From Rhyzopertha dominica (taxonomy: Eukaryota; Arthropoda; Insecta; Coleoptera; Bostrichidae): a stretch of DNA of 64,000 bases. Each line of letters starts with the position of its first letter. The stretch's first letter is position 1. The position numbers and the translations under genes were made by a program. Under the pieces are notes generated by a model. The model saw nothing but the letters and a program-made list of their open reading frames with translations. It was not told where the DNA came from and did not search any database. Positions 23,380 through 35,199 of this stretch are shown here, piece by piece. The stretch is from NCBI GenBank assembly GCA_025024175.1, contig QCXZ01000041.1, positions 50,215,786 to 50,279,785 of the forward strand. Reading direction: 5' to 3'.

Positions 23380-24235
23380 AGTTTATAATAGATGAACAAG
23401 TAGAAATAAATGTGTTGGCATATTTTGACGCAAATAAAAATAATTCAACTAGAGATTTGGTAAGGGATAGTGACTACAGTTTGTGCACAATTTGGAGGAT
23501 TTTAAGAAAATATAAATTGGTACCTTTTAAGTACCGACCAGTGCAAACTTTATTACCTGGCGACACTGCAAGAAGACTAATTTTTTGTCAGTGGTTAGTA
23601 GATATGTGGATGCATAATCCCAATATTTTAAAGAATGTTCTTTGGACTGACGAAGCAAATTTTTCGAATCGGGGTATGTTTAATCGAAAAAACATGCATT
23701 ATTGGTCTAGTGAAAATTTATTTATTCCTCATCCCAGAAACCCACAAGGACATTTTAGTGTTAATGTTTGGTGTGGGCTGATGGGCAGACAAGTAATTGG
23801 GCCAATTTTTTATGAAGGCACATTGACTGGAAGGAGATACATCGACATGCTTTCAGAATTACTCGAAAATTATTTGGATGATATCAAGTTAGAGACTCGG
23901 ACCCAAATATATTTCCAACAAGATGGAGCCCCTCCCCATCGCCTTCAGGAAGTAAGAGCGCTGTTAGAGAGATGTTTTGAAGATAGGTGGATAGGAACAG
24001 ATGGTCCTATATCTTGGCCCCCAAGATCTCCTGACATAACTCCATTAGATTTTTACTTTTGGGGTTATGTCAAAGATGAAGTCCACAAGAGGAGATATGC
24101 GAACCTGATAGAACTGAAAAACAATATTAGACGCATTATATGATCCATTGACGGCAGAACAATTTTTAGAGTTACTACTCAACGAGTACTGAAAAATGTA
24201 TTGAAGAAAATGGCGATGTTTTCGCACACCTAATG
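23380..24235 (+). pseudogene. DD41D transposase with a long open catalytic domain
   Basis: Coding similarity starts near 23380 (FIIDEQVEINV) without a start codon, so the N-terminus is missing. The frame is open for ~243 codons: helix-turn-helix tail, RPVQTLL, FCQWLVDMW, LWTDEANFSNRG (first D, ~23643), NVWCGLMGRQVIGP, YFQQDGAPPH (second D, ~23922), DRWIGTDGPISWPPRSPD and TPLDFYFWGY (third D, ~24048). D2 to D3 spans 41 residues. A stop at ~24140 cuts the C-terminus; a second frame ends ENGDVFAHLM near 24233, equivalent to the GGRHFEHLL ending of the 19.3-kb copy. All three catalytic residues survive, yet the copy lacks its N-terminal DNA-binding part. Confidence 0.85.
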
Positions 24236-24430
24236 TAAGCTTTTTTATTATTTAAGCTAAAATAAAATACGCTATAAAGAAACAAATTTCGTTTTGTTTA
24301 AGAAATTACATAGCCTACTTATCTAAATGACAAATGTGGTAATAATTCGGTTATTTTCAATTTTAGGACTACATCGTAAAGGAACATTTTTGTTCTATGG
24401 ACGATTCGCAAACTTTTTATTGAAAAATAT

Positions 24431-24617
24431 ATAGGGTGTTCCATTAAAATAAAAGACATTTCTTTTATTTTCTCGGAAATGCTATGTTCAATTGTTTTTC
24501 TGCTTCCACCACCTTTATCAGTAGAAAAAGTACTATTACTTTGCCAATTTTACCGGCTTTGTATCTATGATAATAAAAAAGTTAGCAATGGTGCGCACTT
24601 AATTTAGAACACCTGGT
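24431..24617. mobile_element. Possible ~190-bp MITE with mariner-like ends
   Basis: Left end TATAGGGTGTTCCATT and right end GAACACCTGGTATA are imperfect inverted repeats sharing GGTGTTC, with TA at both ends. No ORF between. The right end could also be the terminus of the truncated DD41D copy just upstream. Confidence 0.4.
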
Positions 24618-26039
24618 ATAGATTTAGACTATGAGGTATGTATCTATTGCAAAGCTGTCACGTGTTCTTACAGTGTATATGCCAAATATTAATATCTTTT
24701 ACATGCTACTCCATTTTCACTTGCCGTGTACCATTTTAAACAGCTATATATTTAAAGTAATAAGTAAATTATTAAGAGTATTCTTAAATTACTAATTTGA
24801 TGAAGACCTAAGTATAGGGTATTCTTATCTTATTTTAATCAATATTTCTATTTTTTGGACGGTCAGTCAACATTTCCGGTTCAGTTTCAAATCACCTTTT
24901 TTGTTTCAGACTCAACTTCTGGGCGACTTGAAAATCATGAAAGTGAGTATTTCATACACTATATTGATTAATATTTGTAATTATCCAGGGTGAAAAATTA
25001 TTCTTTTTTGCATGATTGTAGAACAAGATAGAAACACTGTCTAATAAAGGCGGTGGGGATAAAAATAATGCATGCCCTGCTCAATTTACAATATTTTTTT
25101 AGTTTGAGCCATTTATGGTTATAATCTCCGTTCAAAATTATAGCTAATGTAACATTGGATGCCTTCTGTAACCATAACTAAGCGACTGATGGTTAAACGC
25201 GGTTTACCAGATTCATTACTAGACCTTCTAAATGCAAAATTTTATCGCACGATTCGCACAGACACGCTTTGAAAATCATGCTATCAGTAGATAACCTGAC
25301 TTTCCGCGTGGAATTATTTTTCAGCATCTTATCTTTTACGTAGAGACACGTGCGCCGTAACACCGTACGACGCTATCAAAATCAAACTACTCTAAAACCG
25401 TAATAGCTTTGTGTACGCACTAAACGTTTTTGTTTACAACAATCGCTAATTGCGACTCCAGTTTCGCGCCACTATTGTGTTTCACACTGCGATGTGGAAG
25501 GTCGGCACAAATCTAATTTAGGAGACTTCATTGCGATTTGTCAGACGAAATGCAGGTATTTTTGAGGTAGCTCACTTTGAATTTATGAGCAGGAGGTAGC
25601 AGTAAATGTGGTTCCAGTGGAAATTACTTTAATTACGGTGTACTGTAACGGTGAGGAACATCATCAAGCGCCTTGTGATTAAGTAATCATAGTAGCGAAT
25701 AAATTAGGAGCCATTACTTTAAAGAACTCAGAATGCACGCAATTTCAGCATCTAATAACGAAATTAGTTGAGATAGAAAGCTACAAGCTTTCAGATCTAG
25801 GATTATACAACTTGTTTTTTGATTTTCTTATGGACGCCATATTGAATTTTAATGCTACAAAGCAGAAGGAAAAAGTATGATTAAAATGATGTAGCACACA
25901 TAGGTCATCTAACTGCATTTAATAGGAAAAATTAGGAAAAATCAAAAACATCAAGTTGCTGTGGATAACATATAAACGAACATAAAGCCAACGCTAACTA
26001 CGTCTTAAGAAAACAATATCTTGCAGAACAAATTCTTCA
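24618..26039. other. Noncoding spacer with one exon-like segment
   Basis: Apart from 24910-24942, no TE, RNA or coding sequence could be supported. A GC-richer part around 25330-25520 has no long ORF. Confidence 0.4.
24910..24942 (+). other. Possible 33-nt microexon
   Basis: Preceded by CCTTTTTTGTTTCAG and followed by GTGAGTATT. The 33 bases are open in frame 0 (TQLLGDLKIMK). Same length and splice style as exon 2 of the gene end at 21.5 kb, but located after that gene's poly(A) signal, so it would belong to another transcript or to a longer isoform. Confidence 0.3.
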
Positions 26040-26170
26040 CCATTAGCTGAAAGCGCTGATTTTCCCAAAAGAGTTACTTGGTCAGGTGAAACACTGCTTA
26101 CAAACAGTGGAATATTTAATACAGAGAATCAACATTTTCATGCATCAGACCTCCTACATCTAGTTTTTGA
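26040..26170 (+). pseudogene. DD41D-type transposase fragment around the first catalytic position
   Basis: AESADFPKRVTWSGETLLTN then SGIFNTENQHFHASDLLH. It aligns with ILxSDExxFTNxGIFNxxNxHxWxxENPH of the DD41D group. The first catalytic D has become G (WSGET). Flanking blocks are unrecognisable. Confidence 0.5.
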
Positions 26171-28439
26171 TAAATTTCGTCAAGCACTATTAATTTTTTA
26201 TTAATTGGGATGATATTGTTTGCTTATGTCATTAACTCATTAACTGCAGTTGGAGGACCTAAGTGCGCTCTATCATTTTAATCGTATTTTTCCCTCTATC
26301 ACAAGCATCTAGTAGACCGTGAACATTTTTTACACTTTTGTTTAAAAGCTCGTATCGACTTATGCAAATACGTGTAAAAACCGTCAATTCAAAAAAAAAA
26401 CAAGAAAATAATCGTTAGATTCAAACCTTCATCGCTTTTTCCCACTTTTCATAATATATTTGTGGCATCGAGAGAAAGTAACTGTTTTAAATGAAATCGG
26501 TACATTGCAACGCCAGACTTCAATAGCATGTGGTGGCTAAATCTCAACCCACGAACGTACAATGCAAATTAGATTTAAATTCAAGGTATGGGCTATGCAT
26601 GATTAAAATAGTTTCCTTGTAAAGAACACAGTTCATAACTACGTGATCGTTGTTGTTATAGCTTCTTTGTAAATTTCGCTTAAGAAATTTGTTCATAATG
26701 TACATGGTATCTCATTAATGGGGCATTTTCCTGTAACTTCTTTATTGTGTTTTACAAAAAAAAACAAAAACAAACATACCTTGTTTTTAAAGGGCTATAG
26801 GTACGAATATTTTCATTTATATCGGATCGTACCCAATATACACCATTTTTATTATTGCATTTTCGAATTCCTTTTCCTTTTCCTTCATCTATAAGCAAAC
26901 TTTCTACCCCCACTAGACTGTTTCGTCCATTTTGTTAAATCTGAGGATCTGGGTGGGCAGTTTTTTTGTTCCACCTCTACAGATCGATTTATGTTGGTAC
27001 CTTTGCTTCAAAGAATTTCGTACTCATTAAGAGTAATGAGATTGTGCACGATCAGAACGTAATTGAAGAAGTTTAATTTTCTTCATTTGCAGCAGAGCAT
27101 AGTCGTTCCGATTTTAAGCAACACCTGCACTTTGTTCAAGTTACAATTTTAATAAAAAAATTATGCGCCGATACAGCAGATCATACTAAAACTTTCGTAA
27201 AGTTCGTTTCATATTATTGACTAAAAAAGTAAGCAAAAACTTGATAAAACAAACACAAAATGCGAATGAAACACTGTAAAATAGTATGTGTCCTTTTCAT
27301 TGTTTTTGTGCTAGCTGGCTAATGTGATGTACTTAACACGAACGACAAATCAAAATAGGAAATTCCTTATACAGGATATCCTTAATATACATATGTAAAA
27401 AAATATACCGTTGGTCGTCATGCTTTCAAAACCTAAAAAAATAACTTGTAAAAATAAAAATAAAATTTTGATATATAAATGAAAAAAAATTACATTCCCT
27501 CACGAACGTCAAATGTTGAATTTTTCAAAAATACATCAATTAACGTCGAAACGATCTACTGTAGCTAACACTTATGCTTAACAAAGTACTCTTTAATTTC
27601 TACAAGATTTTGATAATGCAATAATTTATAGAAAGTTTCATTGATGTAACGGTATATATATACAATATATACCCAGACCCCAGTCAAAATGCGAGACGTG
27701 GTCAAAATCTCGAAACGATCATCAGAGCTATCTGATGTTAAACAGTCGCCTTGTTTGCAAGCTATTTACTAATTAATTCAGAATGTTTCACAATCATTCA
27801 ATGAGATTATAGTACTTTTAGAATTTAAATTAATTAATTGAGCTACTTTTTAATTATTCTTACAAAAATGAACAGATATTTTCGAGACTGGTTATGGGAT
27901 ATCGCATAAATATATCTTCGTTATTAAACACGAGCATCGGTGTTCGTTGGTCCCGCAACTGTACTAATGGGTTTCAGTTTCCGACCCGATAAACATACTT
28001 CACGAAGCACGTAAATTGTTTCAGAGTTTACGTTTACCTGTGTTGGTATCATTATTAAATAATCTCAGATAACTGTAGACCACCGACTGTCTTGATGATG
28101 TATTTAATTATCGAATACTTGACATTTCAATTCGCCGCGTTTGGATGTAAAAAAATTAAGGATGTTTGAGAACGCACATGGAGGAAGATTCCCCATCCGT
28201 ATAGTTTTCCAATTCGTATAAGGTTATATTGGGATCCCTTTGTGTAAAAATTAATCGCCTCACAGGTGCTTTGTCCCACCAGAAATTTATTGGGGTCGTC
28301 TACAAGTAGTTACAGTGTCGTATTGGAAATTATCAATCTGCGTGGACAAGATAATACGGTGCCATTTAGAAAAAATTTAGATATGAATTTGAATAATATT
28401 TTTGGTTTGTTTTTATTACCTGTTTAGGTACGTGCTTAT
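26171..28439. other. Long noncoding spacer
   Basis: AT-rich with A-runs near 26392 and 26756. GGTATATATATACAATATATACC-type near-palindrome around 27651-27673. No gene or TE family recognised. Confidence 0.4.
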
Positions 28440-29720
28440 CAGGATCTACTTATAATTTATATGGGTGACATTCCTAATATGCATAATGAAAATGTAATTT
28501 TTCTTGGTGATTTTAATATGCCTAATTTTTGTACAAACAGTGTTAGTAGAACTACCACTGTCGATCTGGTTTTTTCTAATACCGCTCACTGTATTGTAGA
28601 AAGTGCACTTGCTCCACTTGTTACACAAGATTTGCATCATCCGGCTTTGAACATATGTATAAATTCCTTATCAACGTCAAATCTTCCCAAATTTTATACA
28701 AACAAAACAACAGACTACAACTTTAAAAAGGCTAATTTTCCGCTTCTTTACACTACCCTTCTTACAACAGATTGGACGCCATTATTTGATATTACAGACA
28801 TCAATACAGGATGTACCAAATTTTACGATATACTCGATGGTGTATTTGAATTGTGTGTTCCTAAACGTTCTTTATCATCGTCGTCAATACCCGCCAGGGT
28901 TTGATTCTGTAATTATCAAATGTATTCGTTTCAAACACGAAATGTTTAGAAAATGTAAAAAGCATAAAATAAGCTTTTATCTCAACCTATTCAGACAGTA
29001 TCGAAGTAGAAGCAAATCTTTAATTAATGCAGCATACAAAAATAGCGATCCAATAACGATCCGCGCAAATTTTGGTCGATCCGCGCAAATTTTGGTCGTT
29101 TATTCAAAGGAAGAAAGGAAACACCAGAATTCTTGGCGTCATGCGCTTTAACGATCGTGAAATTTCAAATCCACAAGACATTGTCAATTCTTTTGGCATC
29201 TTTTTTAATAGTGTTTTTCGTCAATCCGACCCTACTTTTAACTTAAAAACAAAAATATATCCAACGTCTGTACTCCTTGAATCACTTTACTGAAAATTAA
29301 ATTTTAAACGCACTAAAGAACTCTAAAAATTCAATAACTGCTGGTGTAGTTTTCTTTTAAAAGACTGCCTCAATTTTTACTCCTCTGTATTATATTTTCA
29401 ACCTTATACTCCAAACATCAAAATTTCCAGAGCTCTGGAAGTCAACCTACGTATGTCCTATATAAAAAACTTATACACACTTATATGTAACTTTGCCAAA
29501 GTCTTCGAATCTTTAATGCATAAGAATATCGTCAAATGTATTAATAATTTTATATCACCATTTCAGCATGGCTTTATGCCCAAGTGCTTGCTCCACTGTG
29601 ACCAACTTGGTTGGCCTGCTTTAGCCAATTTGTTTCTGAAGTACTTGATTCTCAAGGTCCCGTTGACGTCATATTTACTGATTTTCGAAATTGTTCTTAA
29701 GTATAATAAAAAATATAGCT
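28440..29720 (+). pseudogene. Jockey-type LINE relic: endonuclease C-terminus and start of RT
   Basis: Non-LTR retrotransposon pol in several frames. 28461-28904 encodes the end of the apurinic-type endonuclease: NENVIFLGDFNMPNF (GDFN is a catalytic-site motif), TTVDLVFSNT and LVTQDLHHPAL. Next frames give the linker (SVIIKCIRFKHEMFRKCKKH, NDREISNPQDIVNSFGIFFN, about 28900-29290) and then RT pieces: FAKVFESLMHKNIVKCI, ISPFQHGFMPKC (~29490-29590) and SYLLIFE. The same order is seen in the 43.1-kb LINE (LDLFFSN, FGKIFESCV, QHGFFRGRS). RT catalytic YADD is not reached; similarity stops near 29720. At least five frame changes and stops. Confidence 0.75.
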
Positions 29721-30964
29721 CACGTAAAAATCTGGCGAGCATAACGTTACGGACTGCTTTTGAAATTGAATTAACCGATCCAGTTGATTACAGTACCCCG
29801 TTATAGTTTACGCAGCGGCGGTTTCGCATACTAATCAGCGGTCGGTCGCAGCCAGCACAATAAACAACTTTCTCAGTGAACCGTTTAGCAACCGAATTGA
29901 TCGATTATAAACGGCGAAATCGTTTTAAAAGGCTTTTTATAGTATAAAAACATAATATAAAAATGAATGAAAATGAGAAGTAATGCGTTTGAATCGTACG
30001 GTATCAACAATTCACTTTATTGTGATATAGAATCCTTTTTAGACTCTAAACATTACGTGTGTTGCTGTCTATTGTATAGCTATCCAAAGAATTTTTTTCG
30101 GCCTTTCTTCTTCTACGGCTTGGTGTTGAAATTTACACCCGAAAATTTTTTGATTGAAAAAAATTGTTTTTATCCATAATCACTATATAATGGAAGTTTC
30201 ATCTACACTAAAGAATCCTATAGAGTACAAATTTTAAATCNATCACATTTTATTTATTTATTGTTAACAGGATTGTCCCAGGAACACTTNCTTCCACTTC
30301 TCACCAACTTCACATTTTTTGCAAATGGAGTGATAAAGAATCGAAAATAAATAGGAACAATTCAACACCTCTCGATATTTCTTTAAAGTATCAAGCAACG
30401 ATCTATGAGACTGACTTATGCAGAGGGTTTTACAGCTTGTGGTCGGCCGTCCTAAACTATTGTATAGTAAATGAGGGTTTTTACAACCTTATGGTCGGCC
30501 GTCCTAAACTATTGGGATTAGCGGCACGCTTCAAAGTTCCTAAATCGGCCGTATTCAAAAAAATCTTGTTGGCTAAAATTTTAACTTTTCCACTATAAAT
30601 TTTTGAAATTTGTTAGTTGTAATAATTTAGCAATCAATAAAACACAGACGGTTTTGTAATAAATTTTATTTAATGCAGACCTGATGCTAGCTGGCGCGAC
30701 CCGTGATCTATTTTTATGTGATACTTTATTGGGTTTAAATTTTCCGATGNATAAAATAAAAGCCTTTGCATGTCATAGCAAATTTATTCAGATTTAATAT
30801 AAAACCATACAAGTTAGTAAGTAGAAAATTATTTACATTTGTTAGAAAAAATTTACAATAGCGCACAATAAAGTTTATACACGGTATCGATCATGTTCAT
30901 TACAGCTTGTTAATAAGCACATTACAAGAGGCACAAACTAAAAAAATCACTTTCACTGCTAAAA
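29721..30964. other. Noncoding spacer with a tandem 50-bp duplication
   Basis: A GC-richer block follows the LINE (29790-29930). A tandem repeat lies at 30423-30514. Unresolved bases at ~30241, 30290 and 30750. No gene supported. Confidence 0.4.
30423..30514. repeat. Two tandem copies of a ~50-bp unit
   Basis: GGTCGGCCGTCCTAAACTAT occurs twice, ~50 bp apart, each preceded by GAGGGTTTTTACA-like sequence (30423-30462 and 30473-30514). The intervening TATAGTAAAT is unique. Confidence 0.7.
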
Positions 30965-31522
30965 TCACGATTAACTTCTATTATTAATTCTTGTACATGA
31001 TTCGCCTCTGTACCGATTTTCAATGTCGAGTACATGCCGCACTGAATTTCTCCATGCATCGACACTTGTTATTTCAGCTTCGTGTCTAATATTTAGCAGC
31101 ATTTCATTGCTAAATTTTCCACCGGTGTTCCCTCGTCGAATTCTTTGTTTCAACTGCCCCCATATCATTTCAATGGGGTTGAAAATGTACTAATATGGGG
31201 GTAATCGTAGAATGGTGTGTCCACATTCAGAAGCCAGAATGTCAATTTTAAATTTCTTCGAAAAATTTTTTGTGCCAAGCACTTCCAACAATTGTTTTTT
31301 TGTGTAGTCTTCTTCGAAATATAAATCTTCTATTCTTAAAAACTCTTGAATGGTTGCTTTATTAGTTGTTGTATTTGGAATTTTATCCAGTTGCTCCGAA
31401 TGGTAACTAGTGTTGTCCATTACTATAAGGCTGTTGGTCGCAATTTGGGCAATAAAATGTTTTTGAACCAATTTTCAAACACTTCCGCATTCATATTAGA
31501 ATGATAATCGGCGCTTGCTTCT
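30965..31522 (-). pseudogene. DD81E transposase relic, catalytic C-terminal half
   Basis: Minus strand from ~31510: SADYHSNMNAEVFENWF, frameshift near 31440, then SLIVMDNTSYHSEQ (second D), a ~60-residue insert, ILRLPPY, a single in-frame TAG, FNPIEMIWGQLK (final E), RIRRGNTGG, and HVLDIENRYRGESC to the stop at 30971. D2 to E is 82 positions (81 residues between), the same as in the 33-kb element. It belongs to the same transposase group but is a different subfamily from the 33- and 57-kb copies. The N-terminal half is absent; the 5' break abuts an AT repeat at ~31523. Confidence 0.8.
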
Positions 31523-32891
31523 TTTAAGTTTTTTTTATATAAATATATATACTCAGTTGCCTCACGGTTTAGAATCAGCAACCCGAACTCGTCTGTTATT
31601 TACGACAGCTTCAGGTAATACTTGTAAATCATTGTCAGCTGTAATCGGCTGTTCGTATAATGAGTCTCATAGATTGTTGCTTGCAACTATAGTTAATTTC
31701 TATTTTAGGGGTATCAGCCGCTGTCACAGCGAAATGTCAAATTAGTTTTTGATAAAATCAGATAAAATTCCTTCGATTTTGGTTTTAAATGCATGTGATT
31801 ATGGATAAAACGTTGAAAAGCATAAAAAGAAAATTAAACGCTCGGGCTTCGCATCGCGTTTAAATATTCTTGCGTGGATAAAATGCTATCTGAAACACTT
31901 ATACAATAAGTAACTATTATTATTTCCTAGATATTCAATTTTTTTCTTATTTACCACTTTTTAGGAAGCCGATAAAAAGCATCATTAAAAAATATTTTTT
32001 ATTTTACCTTCAGGTTTACTAACGGTTTTGGAGCCAGATTTAAGTCTAGTTATACACAGGAACGAGGTTATGGCCTACTAACATTCTATACAGGCGTGTA
32101 AGACAGCCAAAGTTATCTTATCTGCATCTTTCATTATTGTCTAAAGCAAAGAAATTTTTAAGTGTCATTTAACAGTATCTCGATTCTTGTACAGCCATAG
32201 CCAAGCTTTTAGGCCTTTCCCTTTTATGGAACCGCCATTCGGGCAATTCATGACAAACATCGCGCCGTAAAGCTGTCAGATAACCCAGAACATTAGTATA
32301 AACGTTCGGTGCCGGCCGCGATTCAATTTTTCAAACGAATTTCCGCAAAGATAAATTCGCACTGCGGGAAAATACATTCGCAGCAATGTGGTTTCCAACA
32401 AGCTTGAAATATACGCGCTCGCTTTGTGCATTGCTTTCGGCCGCGCTTTGAAGCCAACCATCAGAAACATGCTCCTCAATTGCGACTGGATAAAAAAGGA
32501 ACAACTGCATTATCTCCGGAGGAACTGCAAAATAAATGAGCCGGCTCAGCGGGTCGTTGTGATGGCCTTTGAGGCAACATAAGGGTTCTGTGCAATTAAT
32601 TTGTTAGAGGGTTCAGGTAAATGATGTTTNCTCTCCCTCGCTATTTGGGGATCCTCCATTATGGGGTTTTAAGCGAGCGAGAACAACGGGGTGCTGTTCA
32701 TGACCTGCATGTTGCAACATTTACGGGATAATAGTCTTGCATGTCACGGTTTTGTTTTAGTTTGTTTTATTAAAACGTATCCTTAAATTATTCTGTTTGT
32801 ATTCGTTATTAATATTTCTAGACATTATTATAGGTTTTTTTATCACTTCCTCAGATCATCATCATCATTTTCTCAGATGTGACATTAGGTA
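31523..32891. other. Noncoding spacer with a GC-richer island
   Basis: 32270-32590 has clearly higher GC and more CpG than its surroundings and overlapping open frames on both strands, none with motifs. It may be regulatory or untranslated exon sequence; no evidence decides. Confidence 0.35.
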
Positions 32892-35095
32892 TAGTTATGC
32901 AACTCTCTTACCGTTTTTACAACCCTGCAATACTATTTACCTTTCATTTACAGGCACAGTTGGAACGGCACGCGACCCCTCATAAATCAAACCCTCTCTT
33001 TGTGATTTTGCGAATTTCCAGTGCCGGCTTTAAGCCGTTTTAAAACTAGTTTTTTGTTTGTGTAGTGTATATTATTCTAAGTAGTTTTTAATCATTCGGT
33101 TAATAAGAGGTTTTACATCGATCGTTTTTATTTACGTCTCAAAATGAATTGTACGTAGTTTTAGATGAGTAGCAACATTATTTTGCACAAGCAAAGTATA
33201 TCTAGTTATAATGAAAGTTGTAATCTAACTAAACATGCATATCTGAGCATTTTTAATATGCAAAGAAAAATCTCGCATTCCTAAATATTTTTATTTTGAT
33301 TCTTAACATTCCTGTAATATTTATATCCTGTGAATATGTTGAATGCTGTGCTAGGTGAGAATTATAAACAATACATTTTAATATTTTTACAATCTTTTAG
33401 CTATTGGAAAATAATAATATATATTTTTTAGNTAACGCTCTAAATATAAAAAAAATAATTCCATACATCTATTATATTTTTACAAAAAAGTCTAACAAGT
33501 TTGCACCGACATAACTTAAATATATTAATTATTATCATCATCACTACTGTCAAATTCTGAATCACTGCTAGGATCATTATTAATATGTATTATGAAATTT
33601 TGAAAATTTGAGGATACATAGCTATTTTCAATTTCAATAACATGCTTAATACAGCTTTTCCACAGTTCTTTCGTTATACTACTTACTTCTGTACGCACTA
33701 AATCTACAACTCCCGAACTTAAACGCGGACATGTATTGTTTCTTCGTATTTCTTTTTTATGCATATTCTACACTAATTCAATTGGGTTTAGGACGCAATA
33801 ATACGGTGGAAAACGCATGTCTATATGTCCAAGTCCTTTCGCTAGCTCATCAACTCGATATTGTTTAGCTACGTTGAGATTTTTTATTATTGTCAACAGA
33901 TCTTTTTTGGTAACTTTTCCATCCGGAATTGTAATTTTATTCCTTTTCATGTAATCAATTATTTCTATTTTTGTAGCTGATGTTGGCGCCTTGTTCATTA
34001 ATTTTGAGTGATAACTCGCGTTATCCATGACTAGGTATAACAGAACCTGGTGGTAGCCCTGGCAGTAAGTGCTGCTGAAACCAAGTTTTAAAAAGTGCAG
34101 AGTCCATGTCGCAATGGTAGTCAGCAGAACAATTTTGGATCTGTTTCGCTGACAGTAATAAGCCATTTCCACCCATCCATCACTTCCTCCCGCATGAAGA
34201 ATTATAATTCTTTTTCCTCTCGAAGGTGGTGCTTGCAGAACGCAGTTACTTGTCCCATCTGTCAGACCTTTTTTTATCAAGTCGTGGGTGTCGTACCACG
34301 TTTCATCCAAATATACGATATTACGATTTTATTTACGTTTATATAATCCCATCTCATTCTTTTTAGTCGGGTTGATTCCATTATGGACAAACGTTGGTTT
34401 AATGTACTATAATTAAAACCGATGCTCCTCAAGTATTTTCTGAACCACTCTTCGCAATAACTTATGTCATATCCTAATTCCAAAAGTTTTAATTTCAGAC
34501 TTGCCGTAGTTGGAACTTTATTTTCCTTATACATTTGGTAAATCACTTTTTTAATTTCTATCCCAAGCTGTTTTGATATATTTAAAAATTTCTCCGAATT
34601 GCGTGATTTTCTTGAATTGCCTTTATTTTCAATAATATCTCTCACAGTCGTGTAGGGGACACCAACCATTTCACTTGTCACTTTCAACGGAGCACTGCAC
34701 TATTTTTATATAAAAAATGTATACATTTTTTTATGATTTCTTTGGCATCTTGGGTAAGGTAACGACGATTCCTCTTGTTTTCTTCAATTTGCACTTCCAT
34801 GTCAGCGCCAGCAACTTCATTCTGAGCAGTACTTGGAGCAGCTTTTTCCCAAGGACGGAACATTTTTCGCTTCGCTTGTCTCGCGCACAGAAATACTAAG
34901 ACTGAATGCTAGTTTTGGTTTGACCGGTAGTGAACTTTAAATAATCCGACCCTGCTTAACCATCTTCCGAAAATCGGACCTAAATTTATAGTAATTCGGT
35001 TATTTACGGTAACTTGTGAGGGGCCGCCTGCTGTTCGAGATGGAAGATAAATTTTGTTGCTGGGTTGTAATAACGGCAAGATAGTTGCACTACTA
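32892..35095 (-). mobile_element. Complete 2.2-kb DD81E (Sailor-like) IS630-Tc1-mariner element
   Basis: Left end TAGTTATGCAACTCTCTTAC and right end (minus strand) TAGTAGTGCAACTATCTTGC start inverted repeats that continue for ~95 bp with substitutions and a small gap, through ACAACCC(T/A)GCAA to GACCCCTCA / GGCCCCTCA. TA lies immediately outside at 32890-32891 and 35096-35097, the target duplication of this superfamily. The transposase gene runs on the minus strand between them. A truncated sister is at 56.6-58.3 kb. Confidence 0.85.
33525..34863 (-). pseudogene. DD81E transposase of the 2.2-kb element
   Basis: Starts MFRPWEKAAPSTAQNE at 34863, then NRRYLTQDAKEIIKK. After a frameshift: VTSEMVGVPYTTVRDI (helix-turn-helix), SIMESTRLKRMRWDYI, a ~30-bp deletion compared with 58.1 kb, DETWYDTHDLIKKGL (first D, ~34310), PPSRGKRIIILHAGGSDGW, VMDNASYHSKLM (second D, ~34030), GLGHIDMRFPP, LNPIELV (E, ~33780), a stop, KKEIRRNNTCPRL, and an acidic serine tail (PSSDSEFDSSDDD) ending at 33525. 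D2-E is 82 positions. Between ~34168 and ~34030 the reading is out of frame relative to the sister copy: a 1-nt loss and a 4-nt gain cancel out. Inactive. Confidence 0.85.
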
Positions 35096-35199
35096 TACAT
35101 GTCTAATATCGTGGAATATGTAGAACCTAATTTTGTATGCTTGATCCTTCGGAAGCAGTCTAGTAGAAGATTCCACAGATGACATTATCTCAACTTTTG
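35096..35199. other. Short spacer between the DD81E element and a PLE relic
   Basis: No recognised feature; may contain more decayed PLE sequence. Confidence 0.35.

Noticed and set aside
8871..29672. TGACGTCA palindromes at ~8871, ~21386 and ~29665
   Set aside because: Scattered single 8-mers are expected at this frequency over 64 kb; only the 39.39-kb one sits in a motif cluster.
32276..32582. Overlapping ORFs on both strands in a GC-richer island
   Set aside because: Higher GC lengthens chance ORFs; neither frame shows motifs, and the two overlap each other.
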